DNA of 60,215 bases, taken from contig WPIO01000287.1 in assembly GCA_009760855.2 (NCBI GenBank), forward strand, positions 1 through 60,215, given 5' to 3'. Below are positions 42,691 through 53,561 of this stretch, in pieces. The notes under the pieces were generated by a model. The model saw only the letters and a list, made by a program, of their open reading frames with translations. It did not search any database and was not told the origin of the DNA. Position 1 is the stretch's first letter, and every line of letters starts with the position of its first letter. Source of the stretch: Cristatella mucedo (lineage: Eukaryota > Bryozoa > Phylactolaemata > Cristatellidae). The position numbers and the translations under genes are program-made.

Positions 42691-43689
42691 TTAGGTATTA
42701 CTATAAAACGATGCTTGATGTGTAACACAGTTATATATATAATGCCGGTGCTGCTATTGCTCCGGTAGATGTAGTGCTTTGGTAATTTAGTCTTGCAGCT
42801 TCCCTGCTGCTTATCAATCGAATAAGCAGTACAGCAAGCGTTCACTTCTGGCTTCCTACTTCAGGTTACACGGATTGGCATCGGTCTTAGTCTTTAGATT
42901 ACATCTTGTTTATTGCAATGTTTGAGCCTAGGATTTTTTTATATGGTTACGGGAATACTCTCTGGGTCTCGAATAATGTACTGCCAACCGGCTTTGTAGT
43001 AATGGGTGTAGGGCAAGCCGGAATGGGAGGTTGTATAAATCTTACCGTTCTGTTTAGAATAAATTAAAAAAACGAAACTGTACAGAATGTGGCTTTTTAG
43101 TCACGAGTTGACTATTAAATCTTAACTGTTGCACCGTCCTTAGGTTGCCAGTGAAATTTCACACTCTGGAAGGTGGCGTCAGCTAGTCTAGTAACTCTAT
43201 GGTCGCAATGTTTAAAATCTTGTTCCTGGCTAGGCATCTATTGTTGTTGCTCTCTGGGCTGGATGTTGCTGATAAGCTTGTCGATGCATTTGCTGTGATT
43301 GAAGGTCAGCTACCCTGTTTTTTTCTGTTGCCGATGAGTTGGTGGAATTTTCTCGGTGCTTTTGTAGCAATTTCTGATAGTCCTAGCACCACCATGCTGA
43401 GCATTACTTCATCATCAACATTACTTACTATGCCTGCTTCAGATCGACATCCTTCGACCCCGAATTCCTGTATCATCCGTGGAGCTCCTGACATTTACTT
43501 GGCTGCTGTTATCGGGATGTATACGGCTTTTATCTGGACAATGCGGTAATCGATCAGTACATTCATTTGTATGACTGACAGCACTAATGCGAGTACTCAC
43601 AAAATAAAAATTGGTCTGGCAATGAAAATGCTGTTTTTCCGGGCCATGTTTGTTGATTGGGCTATTGGGCAACTGAAGTAAACGAAATG
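42691..43689. other. Unique sequence with an unassigned open frame
   Basis: A 116-codon plus-strand frame (43199-43549) begins MVAMFKILFLARHLLLLLSG, resembling a signal peptide. A minus-strand frame on the same DNA (43306-43494, ...APRKFHQLIGNRKKQGS) looks equally protein-like. Neither can be confirmed. An acceptor-like tract (cttcctacttcag) ends at about 42864. Confidence 0.3.
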
Positions 43690-44420
43690 TACGGTATGAA
43701 TGCATCGTACCACCCGCTTTTCGGAAACTAACTGCTGCGTTGCACTGCTGCTCAAACATTTTCACTGGCGGCCTGTCAAATAGCACATAGATCAAGATTC
43801 TCTCACTTTTATTTACGCCCAGGCATTCTCGTGATCCAGCCTACGAATCTGAATTAGCTTCACATTAGGTACTTCATCTCACAACTTTCTCTAATAACTG
43901 CTCGATCAGCTTTGCCCCTATCTTCAACTATCTTGGAGAGTGTGCTTTACTGTATTTCCAAAGCTGGTAAAATTTCACCAAATGACACCACGTCATCTTC
44001 AGATCTGACAACATTAAAAAAATCTAAAAGCTATACCTCATACAAACCTCAAATCATTTGGAGACCGTGCCTTTAGTTCGCATGCAACCAAAGCCTGGAA
44101 CTCCCGACTTCCGTCACGACATCCCTTGACTTGACCACATTTAAAAAGAAATTAACGCACCTATTTATGCCAGCATTTAATTGGTCCTTGTGATTCGTCC
44201 TTTATGTGTTTATGCATGCTGACACTGTCGCATGCTGTCACTAACCACACTTGCATGCTGACCCATTGCATGTCACCATTAACCATGTTGTTCATGTTAT
44301 TTATCAAGCATAATATTTGCACTTACCATTCGATCGTGTTTCCTTTGCAGCAAATTTAAAGCACCTAGAAAGCGATTGAGTTCTCTGAGGGTGTTTTATC
44401 AAGTGTATTATTATTATTAT
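43690..44420 (+). mobile_element. LINE family A 3' half, decayed
   Basis: A weak C-terminal domain trace (about 43690-43900) leads to cttaaatcatttggagaccg-like, AWNSRLPSRHPLT-like coding sequence at 44040-44140. The 3' UTR, hairpin and (ATT)n tail end at 44420. Confidence 0.7.
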
Positions 44421-44889
44421 TAATGCCAACTGCACATATCTGCTGCCTCGGTCATTCCGAAAGAGGTTCTTGATGAGACCAAAAAAGGCGTCAGAACTTT
44501 GTGCTATATTATTTAGTATTTGCCTTGATTTTAAACTCTGTTATGTCTCTCTTCCTTAGACTCGAAGTCAGATCTCTGACTGTCAAGCAAGATCGGAATT
44601 AAGCAAGACACCGTTTACTTTCATAACAGTAATAAATTTTTTGTATTGCACCCTGAGAGCGTAGTGTCTATCCAGTGGCTTAACAGGTATTTTGAAAAAT
44701 TATTACAGTTAATGTTATCTAAATGACTACTATGCTTAAGTATATCAATGTATTAGATTTATATGACAGTGGCAGTGACAGGTCTGTGGCAGTCTTAATG
44801 TCTTAAGGGGAATTGTCAAGAAAATACTTTTAAAATTGGTACGGCAATCAAATATTGTTTAGGGTACCTTTCAATAGACAAACGTTAAA
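44421..44889. other. Unique AT-rich sequence
   Basis: A short trace of the SINE/LINE tail type (ttgcaccctgagagcgtagt at about 44645) is visible. No gene was recognised. Confidence 0.35.
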
Positions 44890-45005
44890 AAAATACTACC
44901 TGATTTAACAGTCTCTTTTGTATAGCGACAGAAGAGCCTTTACGGCTATAACCACCACTTGAAGTAGCAATATAGAATCGCCCACCGCACGATTCGACCT
45001 CCGAC
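44890..45005 (-). mobile_element. SINE-1 copy, head truncated
   Basis: The body (aagagcctttacggctataa, ccaccacttgaagtagcaat on the plus strand) and a degraded box B are present. The box A half is missing. Confidence 0.7.
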
Positions 45006-45852
45006 TGAATCGGAAGTTCTGACGACTTACACATAAAATAACTAAAATAAATAAAATAACTTACAATGCAAACCATTTTAACCCGAAGGTACTCTGGTAA
45101 CAACATATCTACAAATAAAAAATTTAATGATCTGCATCATGTGCGACTTGCATCCCAACTTGCTGAACCTTGATGGATTGAGGTACATGCATGAAAGTTG
45201 TTGAGGTGCATGCTTGTTACTTTTGTGCAGCTTCATTATCAATGTAACTGTAAGTTTCAAAACTTAGTCAATACTTGCCTTGTAAGTTTCAAAACTTGGT
45301 TAATACTGCACAGAAGCACGTTAAATTGGAAATGCGAGTTCAGTTCTGCTTGTTTTATATGATGTGAGATTTTTATTTTGGTTTGATAAGTTTTGCTATA
45401 CTGTCATCAAACGTCGTGGAGCTTTATTTTCTGACGAAATGACGTCGTAAGTTGTGATTGCCTGTAAGCATAACCTGGCTTTAGGATGAGCTTGAACATA
45501 TGCACTTGTGTGATGTCATAGAAAAAATAAAGCCAATTGTCGAGTTAGCAACAGTTGTACGACGTCTTGGACTGACTTCACAAATGGCAGATCCACTTGC
45601 AGCTATCTCGAACAATTGAATACTTCAAGGACATGTGTTTCCCAGCTTCACCGATATGCTGCTACAATATGCCTAGTCATGTCGGCAATGTAAATTTATT
45701 TATAATTTCTTTGCCCTTTGAACATGTTTGTTCTTAGTTGTTCATTTCCTATTCTAGATATGTACAAAAAAGGCATGGAACTGCACTGTCGCTTGAAATA
45801 GTGCCATGATCAGCCATTAGTGCTACCTGTGGCAGCCTGCATCTGCTCAATA
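45006..45852. other. Unique sequence, no gene recognised
   Basis: A short direct repeat (gtaagtttcaaaactt at about 45249 and 45281) is the only structure noticed. Confidence 0.4.
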
Positions 45853-46740
45853 TAATGTAATGTATCTCCATCTGTAACTCCACAAAGCCATAAAGACTAA
45901 GTGGGTGTTACGCAGTAGAGTTTTGTGTAGTGCACTCACAGCCTACGCGGCTTTCGGTACGCATTCGGTAGCCAACGGAATTTGTCTCCCCCCAAAAAAA
46001 AAGATTGGGAAGCATAGCAGAGTCGGGGAAGCAGTTGAAGTAGTGAGTTGCATGAAAGTAGCAGCTCAGGACCGCTGGAAAGGATGAGCCATAGTTGGCA
46101 GCTGGAGAGTAGCTGTCGTTGCATAAGAATCATGGAAGCAAGTTCCAACAGTCTAGAACCTGCAGAGCTAAAGCTTCTGTCGCCAACGGTTTTTGAGCGG
46201 AGGAATGAAACACCTAATTTATTTTCCATACAGGACCTGAGGGCACGATGAGGCTAAAACTGGTGCAGCAGTTTAGCTACGTATGGAGGAGCCCAGCTGT
46301 GGCATGCCTTGTGGGTCAGCATAAGAATTTAGCTCTGTATTGCGTTGATCAACCGGCAGCAATTCTAGCTCTTTTAGCAAAGGAGACACGTGGTCAAGCT
46401 TCTAGGACTTGAAAACTAGCCTTGCAGCCATATTCATAGCCATTTGTAGTGGCCTCGTTGCTTTTTTTTGGTAATTCGGCCACAAGAGAATTACAATAAT
46501 CAAGCCGAGACAGAACTAGGGAGTTAGTTAAATTCAAATTTTTAAGTTTTTGCAAGCCACCGTGGAAGACAGCTCCTTAGATAGGGATCGGACGTGATGG
46601 CTAGCTATAAAAGCAGTCTTCTGAATGAAGCTTTTAAAATGTAGGCGCCTGTCGAAAACGACACCTAAATTTCGCTCAGAACGGTCCCCTACGATTACTT
46701 GAAACTGTTGCCGCCTCTCAGGCTGTGAAGTAATCTGCTA
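45853..46740 (-). mobile_element. LINE family B, 3' end and C-terminus
   Basis: The tail remnant (taatgtaatgtatctccatc) and 3' UTR are followed on the minus strand by VSFLRSKTVGDRSFSSAGSR (45936-46229), then the LVFKSxxLDHVSPLLKELELLP-type region to about 46640. It is truncated near the cgacacctaaatttcg stretch. Confidence 0.82.
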
Positions 46741-46912
46741 TTCGTTAATGCATATATACTTAGGCACTACGGTATGGTCCAGGCATTGTATGAGTATTCT
46801 CTTGCCTGCTCATAAAAACCTTAAAGATTGATTATGTAGCATGAATCAAAGATGAGTATTTTCTGCAATTTTTATTTTGTTTTGACTGTCTCGAGAATTG
46901 TTAAGCTCTTAG

Positions 46913-47020
46913 ATCGTGAATGGCACGCTGCGATTTGCAACTTGTAACGTCACTTTCATGCCTGTAGATCTGATTAGCAATGCTGGAAGGCACGCCCAGT
47001 TTTCAACTGCTGGCTACCTG
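46913..47020 (+). CDS. Candidate ectodomain exon (108 nt)
   Basis: After ttaagctcttAG (46911-46912) a 36-codon frame reads IVNGTLRFATCNVTFMPVDL, ISNAGRHAQFSTAGYL and meets a GTAAGG donor at 47021. Both junctions are phase 0, unlike the 1-1 exons. The sequons NGT and NVT and the single cysteine resemble the start of Y exons (FNGSFFNVTF) and of X1 (FNGSIVAGMIKC). A stop immediately precedes the acceptor. It is short enough to be chance. Confidence 0.35.
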
Positions 47021-47189
47021 GTAAGGTTTGGCGCGGTTTAGTGCGTATGCATGCACTCCCAATCGGGATCTGTGTTGTACCGTCCAATTGAGCAGAATAT
47101 AGAAATCATTCTTCGGGCACGGTCAAAGGACCACTGTTGTACAGTTTGTATATATCAATTGTTGTGTACAGGCGCCAACACATTTACTG

Positions 47190-47190
<1 letters not shown>

Positions 47191-47267
<77 letters not shown>
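47191..47267. repeat. (AT)n microsatellite
   Basis: About 38 uninterrupted AT units form a perfect self-complementary tract. Confidence 0.95.
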
Positions 47268-47268
<1 letters not shown>

Positions 47269-47349
47269 AAACTGTTTTCATTTGTTCAGATAAATTGTTC
47301 TCACAATGAAAGCGATTGAATGAATCACGTAGCATTTGGCAGAAGTAGC

Positions 47350-47520
47350 AATATATCACCAGTAGCACGTTGGCAGTTACATCGTTCACAATGGACAACC
47401 CTTGCCAGAGAAGTCTTGGCGAAATGTCATGAATGCATATTCACCAGCTTGGCTGTTGTATCCTTGCCTAAGGAGGTCCTAATTCTTGCAATAGTATGTA
47501 GCTGAAAGTTGGCAGTCAAT
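47350..47520 (-). mobile_element. Old LINE family A relic
   Basis: Aligned with family A, the pieces ggcagttacatcgttcacaa, aatgtcatgaatgcatattc and ttgtatccttgcctaaggag match the region around ...DVTNAWTNLDVVSLSKQ... read on the plus strand. It is heavily diverged. Confidence 0.55.
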
Positions 47521-48283
47521 TACCATTATATCAAGAAGAAACAAATATTGCATTGTACGGCTGTTTTTTGAAGTAACAATAGTATTAATTTGTATCATGC
47601 ATTAATTATGCAATTGCCGTTGTGCAATAGCAGTAATTAAAATCATTTTAAACTTTAATTAATAACAATGGTGTTAACGGTTGGCATAAATGCAATTTAA
47701 TTTTAAAGTTGGCAAAATAAGCATAAAATTAGCTAGTGAAGCCGATACATGAATAGTAAAATATGTATCAATGCATAGCATAAAAATTACATCGAGTTAT
47801 TTTTTGTGACCTGTGAACCGTGAACTGGGATCATTAAAAAGACTATAACGATTGGATCGAAAGTGATATATAAGTTAGTTAAGGATGTGAGAAAATAAAA
47901 AATTGACCATAGAATAGAGTATATTATTAATTAACGGTTTCTATTTATAAATGAAATAAAAAAATTACAGTCCCTGGCAGGAATTAGCATATCCAGCTCT
48001 GTTTACATTGAGTCGTGGAGAAAATCGTTTCTCAGAAACAAAAAACATCTTTTACATGATGATACTGGCTACGTAGAGGTTGAAGTCTTGCAGATGGAAG
48101 AATTCCATGGATGTTTAATGGAAAATATTGTTTTAGCCGTATTAAGGTCAGGATACTGAGAATGTTGAGATGATGTTGTGACAGAGCACAATCGTGCCAT
48201 CTTGCTTGTATTTGTTACGTGATAATCTGTGGTTAGGTGGCTTAAAAGCCAAAGCCTTGTGAAATTTAGCTGTTTTTCCCTAG
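47521..48283. other. AT-rich sequence with a possible exon (47982-48157)
   Basis: After cagtccctggcAG (47980-47981) a frame of about 58 codons runs to TGA at 48155-48157: ISSSVYIESWRKSFLRNKKH, LLHDDTGYVEVEVLQMEEFH. It has no recognised family. The rest is AT-rich and featureless. Confidence 0.3.
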
Positions 48284-48378
48284 ACCTCAGCAATTGCATT
48301 TCCCTTTGCAGCAAATGTAAAGCGCCTAGAAAGACATTAAGTTCTCTGAGGGCGCTTTATCAAGTACATTATTAGGTG
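48284..48378 (+). mobile_element. LINE family A 3' tail
   Basis: This holds cagcaaatgtaaagcgccta, the hairpin and tttatcaagtacattatta. It is only the last 95 bp of the element. Confidence 0.75.
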
Positions 48379-49600
48379 AGGCACTTAATCGGCGTTCTTG
48401 TACCTTAGGAAAGTTGTAGTAAGCAGTTTGTCGACATACGTAACCTTCCATTTCTGTACAATAGACTTAGCTTTGCTACGGATATTGACTCATTATCATT
48501 TAGTGTGGATGCTCTTTATTGCTATCGTTTTTAGGTGAAGTTGGTATGGCTGGATTGGTTTTACACGTGTGAGTCCGTTAGCCACGATGCCAAGGTTCAG
48601 GACTTCATTGGTATTGTCTCGCTCGGACCAGCTCCACCACGAGCGCTGCCATTGCAGTCTAGTTTTTTTTGGACGTGGAAGCCGTTTGTACTACTATCAC
48701 CTACATCGCACTTTGCTGGAAATAATCAAGTCATTATCGTATTGGGAATGTATCTTATGTTCACGATAACATGATCTTTGAAATGGCTGCGTAACATCAC
48801 TACTTTGCTACTTTGGCCACTCTTGCCAACTGCTGTGTTGTATGATCAGTGCTGTATTTCTTGTGCAATCTTAGCCGCTGGTATTTTGATGGCCATAAGT
48901 TGAACTTAGTAGTGTGACAAGCTAAAGCCGGTACGTGCATGCCCGATTCCTGGCTGAAGATTAGAATTGCTTTGAAGCCAGATTTGCCTCAATGCACACT
49001 GAAAGTCGGCAGTCCTAACTCCAACGATCCTCTCTAATCAGCATTCTACCGGATGTAATCGTTGAACAGGCGTTTCAATGCTTGATGTGATTGCTGTGTA
49101 TTATTTACCACCTTTTCAATGGCTCCTGCTATCAGTTTCCTTTCATCCTTGTACGTGGATTGTTTGTCTGCCAATATATTTATGTTACAATGTGACGCAT
49201 ATATTCCTTGTATATCGTCTCGCATTGTCAGCGAGGCTCGAAAACCGAAGAGGCTCAAGAGGATTTTTTCAAAGAGGAACAGCTAAAGACACGGCTGCCG
49301 GTTTTTTTTTTATACAGCACAGCGCTGGCCTACTTTCAGTGTAGCTTGACGAGTGTATCAGCTCTGGCCTGACGAAACCATGTATCGATTACCTCTGGAG
49401 TTGTCTTAATGTTGAGGCAACGTCCATCCTGGTTCCACGGATATCATCTAAAGGCTCGTGCGACTACTGCAGCCTTGACTTAGCTTCACATAAATCAAGC
49501 TGAGACTTTTGCTACATGCCTAGGCTTCAAGTAATATATTGTCCAGCCAAAGATGGCTTAGCACTCAGTATATTCAATAATCATATAGCTTTTCTGCCTG
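48379..49600. other. Unique sequence, possible terminal exon at 48535-48774
   Basis: An acceptor-like ctatcgtttttAG ends at 48534 and is followed by 79 open codons (VKLVWLDWFYTCESVSHDAK, VQDFIGIVSLGPAPPRALPL, VIIVLGMYLMFTIT, stop at 48772-48774). There is no domain and no conserved partner; other frames of the same DNA are also open. The remainder shows nothing recognisable. Confidence 0.28.
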
Positions 49601-49606
49601 ACTCGA

Positions 49607-49795
49607 GATGTTTTCGGATGATTGTCGCGTTTCATCAAGAGCACAACAGCCTTTTGCAAAAACAGAAATGAACTTAAGGCGATGTGTACTTCATAATCAA
49701 ATTAATCCTTCACGTAGTTCAATCAACAAGAACAGTCGGTTTGCGATTGTTCAAATTCGTGGACCTGAAGTGTTTAATTCTCCTCATATTTGAGA
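49607..49795 (+). mobile_element. LINE C-terminal fragment of another family
   Basis: The frame reads FAKTEMNLRRCVLHNQINPS, RSSINKNSRFAIVQIRGPEV, FNSPHI. The pattern (R.N...KNS...IRGP.VFNS.P) is the usual C-terminal block of CR1/Jockey-type ORF2 proteins but differs from A, B and C. Confidence 0.5.
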
Positions 49796-50261
49796 ACTAC
49801 TTGTTGACACTTCAGTATCCAAGTAAGATTAAGTTGCAACATCGTAGCCTTTAATATATTAACTTATTTTTATAATTAACCGGTATATATCCTCTAATTA
49901 TAAGTTATTAGCTTATTTCCGCACATATCCATAGTCCCATATGAAAGATAGTTTATAGCCAACATTTTATCTTAATGATATATAAGCATATATACTGTTT
50001 TTTGTTTATTATATAGTGTATTTCCTGACCTGAAGAATGTACTTTCTATAAGTTTTCCATTGAAGTCTAACATACAGCCTCCGGAGAACAATCCATCAAC
50101 TCCAGAATATGTATATGGAGGAGGCATAAGTACTTCGGTTCCACGGTTCCAATACCTGGTACTGAGTAGCATGCACCAATTTTACCAATATTCTTCTAGG
50201 TACCACAACATAACCTAAACGGCTAACCCACTTTCAAGTATATTACTCCAAATACACCTGT
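49796..50261. other. AT-rich sequence with open frames on both strands
   Basis: Minus strand 49972-50172 reads TEVLMPPPYTYSGVDGLFSG, GCMLDFNGKLIEST. The plus strand of the same DNA, after an acceptor-like tract ending ttattatatAG at about 50015, is open for 60 codons (NIQPPENNPSTPEYVYGGGI) up to a possible GTACCA donor at 50200. Neither could be assigned. Confidence 0.3.
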
Positions 50262-50750
50262 AATAATAATAATAATAACATTTATAGCACTTAATAAAGC
50301 GCCCTCAGAACTCCACTCTCTTTCTAGGGGCTCTACATTTCTGCAAAGGAAACACGATCGAATGGTTAGGGGTAGCATGCTCAATAAACAACAAGAATAG
50401 CATGGTCTTTTTAAATGTGGTCAAGTCAAGGGAGGTCATGACTCAAGTCACGAGTGAGTTCGAAGCTTTGGGAGCATACGAACTAAAGGCACGGTCTCCA
50501 AAAGATTTGAGGTTTGTACGAGGTCTAGGTAAACAATTAGATTCCAAAAAGTGGGTACTGTGTTCAGCCTGGTGGGCAGTAGATCTGATAGGTAGGCTTG
50601 AGCCAAAGAATGAAGGGACCTGAAAGTGAGAGACAAAACCTTGAAGTCGGTGCGTTGCTTGACTGGGAGCCAGTGCAGGTCAGCGAGAAGTGGTGTAATG
50701 TGGCAACTGCGATGCTCAAGACAGACAAGCCTATCCTCTGTAACTGAGCT
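50262..50750 (-). mobile_element. LINE family A variant, 5'-truncated
   Basis: The tail, degraded hairpin and C-terminal domain are present on the minus strand (HRSCHITPLLADLHWLPVKQ, RTDFKVLSLTFRSLHSLAQA, 50448-50756). A deletion removed most of the 3' UTR. Confidence 0.8.
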
Positions 50751-51524
50751 ATCCATAATACCTTAAATGGTTACAGCCATAACGTGTCCATCCATTAGGT
50801 TATGTAACCTAATCTAAGTTTCACAACCTATTTCATTAGTTTCTATTGAAGGCATAAGTACTAAATTTCCTTTCTCCAAAACACTTGGATAGGTAGTCAT
50901 TCTAAAGTATTTAGGATAAGAAAATTACATTTGCTTGATCAACTGCTAATTTATTCAACACATCTATAGAAAAAAGATCGATAATTGAATAGTTTCCCAA
51001 AAATAATTTAATTAAAATACTCCACCAATGAGTTGTGATATTTTCTTTCACAATCCATGATTAATTATTTTATATGGTCTATTACATTGAAATCACGTTC
51101 CATTTGCGCAACATTCACTTGTTCCACGAATATTTCTAGTGCTAAGTTGAGATTCCATTTTTGCATTAGATTTAGTTAGTAAATTATTAGATTAAGTTGC
51201 TATAGACCCATTAAAATAAATCAGTTTAAGGGTTTTTCCAAAGTCGGTAGATAATCCATTGTCTAATGTAATTGCATCTGAATCATTTAGTGTGATCTAG
51301 ACAGATGATTCAATTGTTATTACAATCAAAATCTGTGAATACAATTGGTTTAATTTTCTTAATATTGAATACATCCAATGTAGAATGGAAACAAGAATCA
51401 GCCAAATTGATTACAACTTAAAAAAGCTATTATCCGGTTCTAGGATAGGATTATATTATTCCCAATCAGGAACAAAACTATACCTCTGGAAAAACTTATT
51501 AAGGCCCTTGAAATAGGATATCAC
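50751..51524 (-). other. AT-rich decayed coding-like sequence, unknown origin
   Basis: The minus strand has several medium-length frames that together look like broken protein (VVINLADSCFHSTLDVFNIK; LNLALEIFVEQVNVAQMERD; MTTYPSVLEKGNLVLMPSIE; NLMDGHVMAVTI). No family was recognised. The low GC sets it apart from its neighbours. Confidence 0.35.
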
Positions 51525-51795
51525 TTGTATGCAAATCATACTCAGCTATTTGTATTTGTCATTCAAACAGTCGGAATCTGCTGCAACAACTAATAAAGTA
51601 AATGCCTGCGTTGCCGACATTCGATCCTGGATGTCGGAAAAGTTCTTGAAACTAAATGACTATAAAACCGAACTGCTGCTCATAGGACACCCTAAGCGTG
51701 TTGCTGGATTACAAGGCTTTGGTCTTCTAGTACGTGATGCTGTCGTGCGACCATCAGCACGTGCTCGAAATTTAGGTGTCGTTTTCGACAGCTAA
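51525..51795 (+). mobile_element. LINE family B RT fragment, left part of an interrupted copy
   Basis: It encodes LYLSFKQSESAATTNKVNAC, VADIRSWMSEKFLKLNDYKT, ELLLIGHPKRVAGLQGFG and NLGVVFDS, ending at ...gtgtcgttttcgacagc. Family A is inserted there. Family B resumes at about 52880 with tttaaaagcttcattctgaa, which is the next sequence in the intact order (compare 46610-46670, minus strand). Confidence 0.85.
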
Positions 51796-52876
51796 TAATA
51801 ATAATAATAAAAATGTACTTGATAAAGCGCCCTCAGATAACCTGATCTCTTTCTAGGCGCTTTACATTTGCTGCAAAGGGAAATGCAATTGAATGGTAAG
51901 AAAAAATCATGCTTGAAAAACAAGCAACATTAATAACATGGTTAGGGGTGACATGCACCGGGTCAGCATGCAAATGTGGTTAGTGGCAGCATGCACAGTG
52001 TCAGCACGCATAAACACGTGAAGGACGCATCACAGGGACCCACTAAATGCTGTCCTAAATACGTGTGTTTTTTAAGTTCCTTTTAAATGTGGTCAGGTCA
52101 GGGGATGTTCGGACGCAGGTCGGGAGGGAGTTCCAGGCTTTGGGAGCATACGAACTGAATGCATGGTCTCCAGAGGATTTGAGGCTTGTACGAGGTATTT
52201 GTAGACTGTTGGATTCCGAAAAGCGGGTGGTACGATGATTGGCCTGATGGGGGAGTATGTCGGAGAGATAGGCTGGAGCCATAGAATGAAGTTACCTAAA
52301 AGTGAGCAACAAAACCTTGAAGTCAATCCGTTGCTTGACTGGTAGCCAGTGCAGGTCGGCGAGAAGTGGAGTAATGTGGCAACTGCGACGCTCACGACAG
52401 ACAAGCTTATCAGCAGAGTTTTGCACTAGCTGCAATCGCCTGATCGCACATGCTGGTAGTCTAGTAAGCAGTGAGTTGCAGAAGTCGAGACGAGATGTCA
52501 CGAATGCATGGACCAACTTAGACGTGGTATCCTTATCTAAACAACCCCGAATTTTAGCAATGCTATGAAGCTGAAAATAGGCAGATTTGACTGTGGAGCC
52601 GATATGGTCGTATAACGAGAGGTCGCTTTGGAATATGACACCCAGATTTCGAGCTGATTCGACAGGAGATATGCTGGCAGAGCCAATTTTGAGAGACAGC
52701 CTTTCCAATCTCTGAATCACACAGGGTTTGCCCGTAACTAGTAAGTTAGTTTTGTCATCGTTTAGTTTTAGAAAATTTGCTGCCATCCATGTGTGGATGT
52801 CATCAATGCATGCAGCAAGTGAGTTGAGAGAATTTGAGGTGCTCGAAGGCTGGGAAGGATCAAAGCAAAGGTACAG
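51796..52876 (-). mobile_element. LINE family A inserted in LINE family B
   Basis: The (aat)n tail, hairpin, 3' UTR, C-terminal domain and thumb region extend up to LYLCFDPSQPSSTSNSLNSL (frame 52292-52900). The flanking acagct at both edges (51789-51794 and about 52874-52879) is a probable short target duplication. It is one of the less diverged copies. Confidence 0.9.
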
Positions 52877-52879
52877 CTG

Positions 52880-53561
52880 ATTAAATTTTAAAAGCTTCAT
52901 TCTGAAGACTGCTTCTATAGCTAGCCATCACGTTCAATCTCTATATAAAATAAGGAGCTGCCTTCCATAGTGGCTTGCAAAATATTTAACTAGCCCCTTA
53001 GTTCTTTCTCGGCTTGATTATTGTAATTCTCCATTGGCTGGGCTATCAAAGAAAGCAACTAGACCACTGCAGCTGGCTATGAATATAGCTGCAAAGCTAG
53101 TTTTCAAGTCCAAGAGAATTGAGCAAATGTCTCCTTTGCTAAAGGAGCTAGGATGCCTGCCGGTTGATCAATGCATACAGAGCTAAGTTCTCACGCTGAC
53201 CCACAAGGTAAGCCACAGCTTGACTCCTCCATATGCAGCAAAACTGCTACACCAGTGTTAGCCTCATCGTGCCCTCAGGTCCTGTGTGGAATATAAGTTA
53301 GCTGTTCCACTCCTCCGCTTAAAGACCGTTGGCGACAGAAGCTTTAGATCTGCAGGTCCTGAGCTGCTACTTCCATGCTACTCACTGCCTCAACTGCTCT
53401 CCTGACTCTGCTATGCTTCCCAATTTTTTTTTTAATGGGGAGACAAAGTCTGTTGGCTACCGAATGCGTACCGAAAGCCGCTTAGGCTGTGAGTGCGCTA
53501 TACAAAACTCTCCTGCGTAACACCCACATGGTCTTTATGGCTTTGTGGAGTTACAGACGGA
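52880..53561 (+). mobile_element. LINE family B, right part, with 3' end
   Basis: This continues the copy from 51525: SLKKATRPLQLAMNIAAKLV-like, LKELGCLPVDQCIQS-like, VPLLRLKTVGDRSFRSAGPE-like sequence, then the 3' UTR up to gtggagttacagacgga. A solo LTR is inserted there. The last bases of the tail (gatacattac) reappear at 54948. Confidence 0.85.

Noticed and set aside
43199-43549. 116-codon frame with a signal-peptide-like start
   Set aside because: The opposite strand is equally open and protein-like, no second exon or partner is evident, and the hydrophobic start alone is weak evidence. Noted under the region entry only.
48535-48774. Hydrophobic-ended frame as a transmembrane terminal exon of the surface protein
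   Set aside because: The hydrophobic stretch is short, other frames of the same DNA are open too, and no phase 1 entry gives the same reading. Kept only as a low-confidence note.
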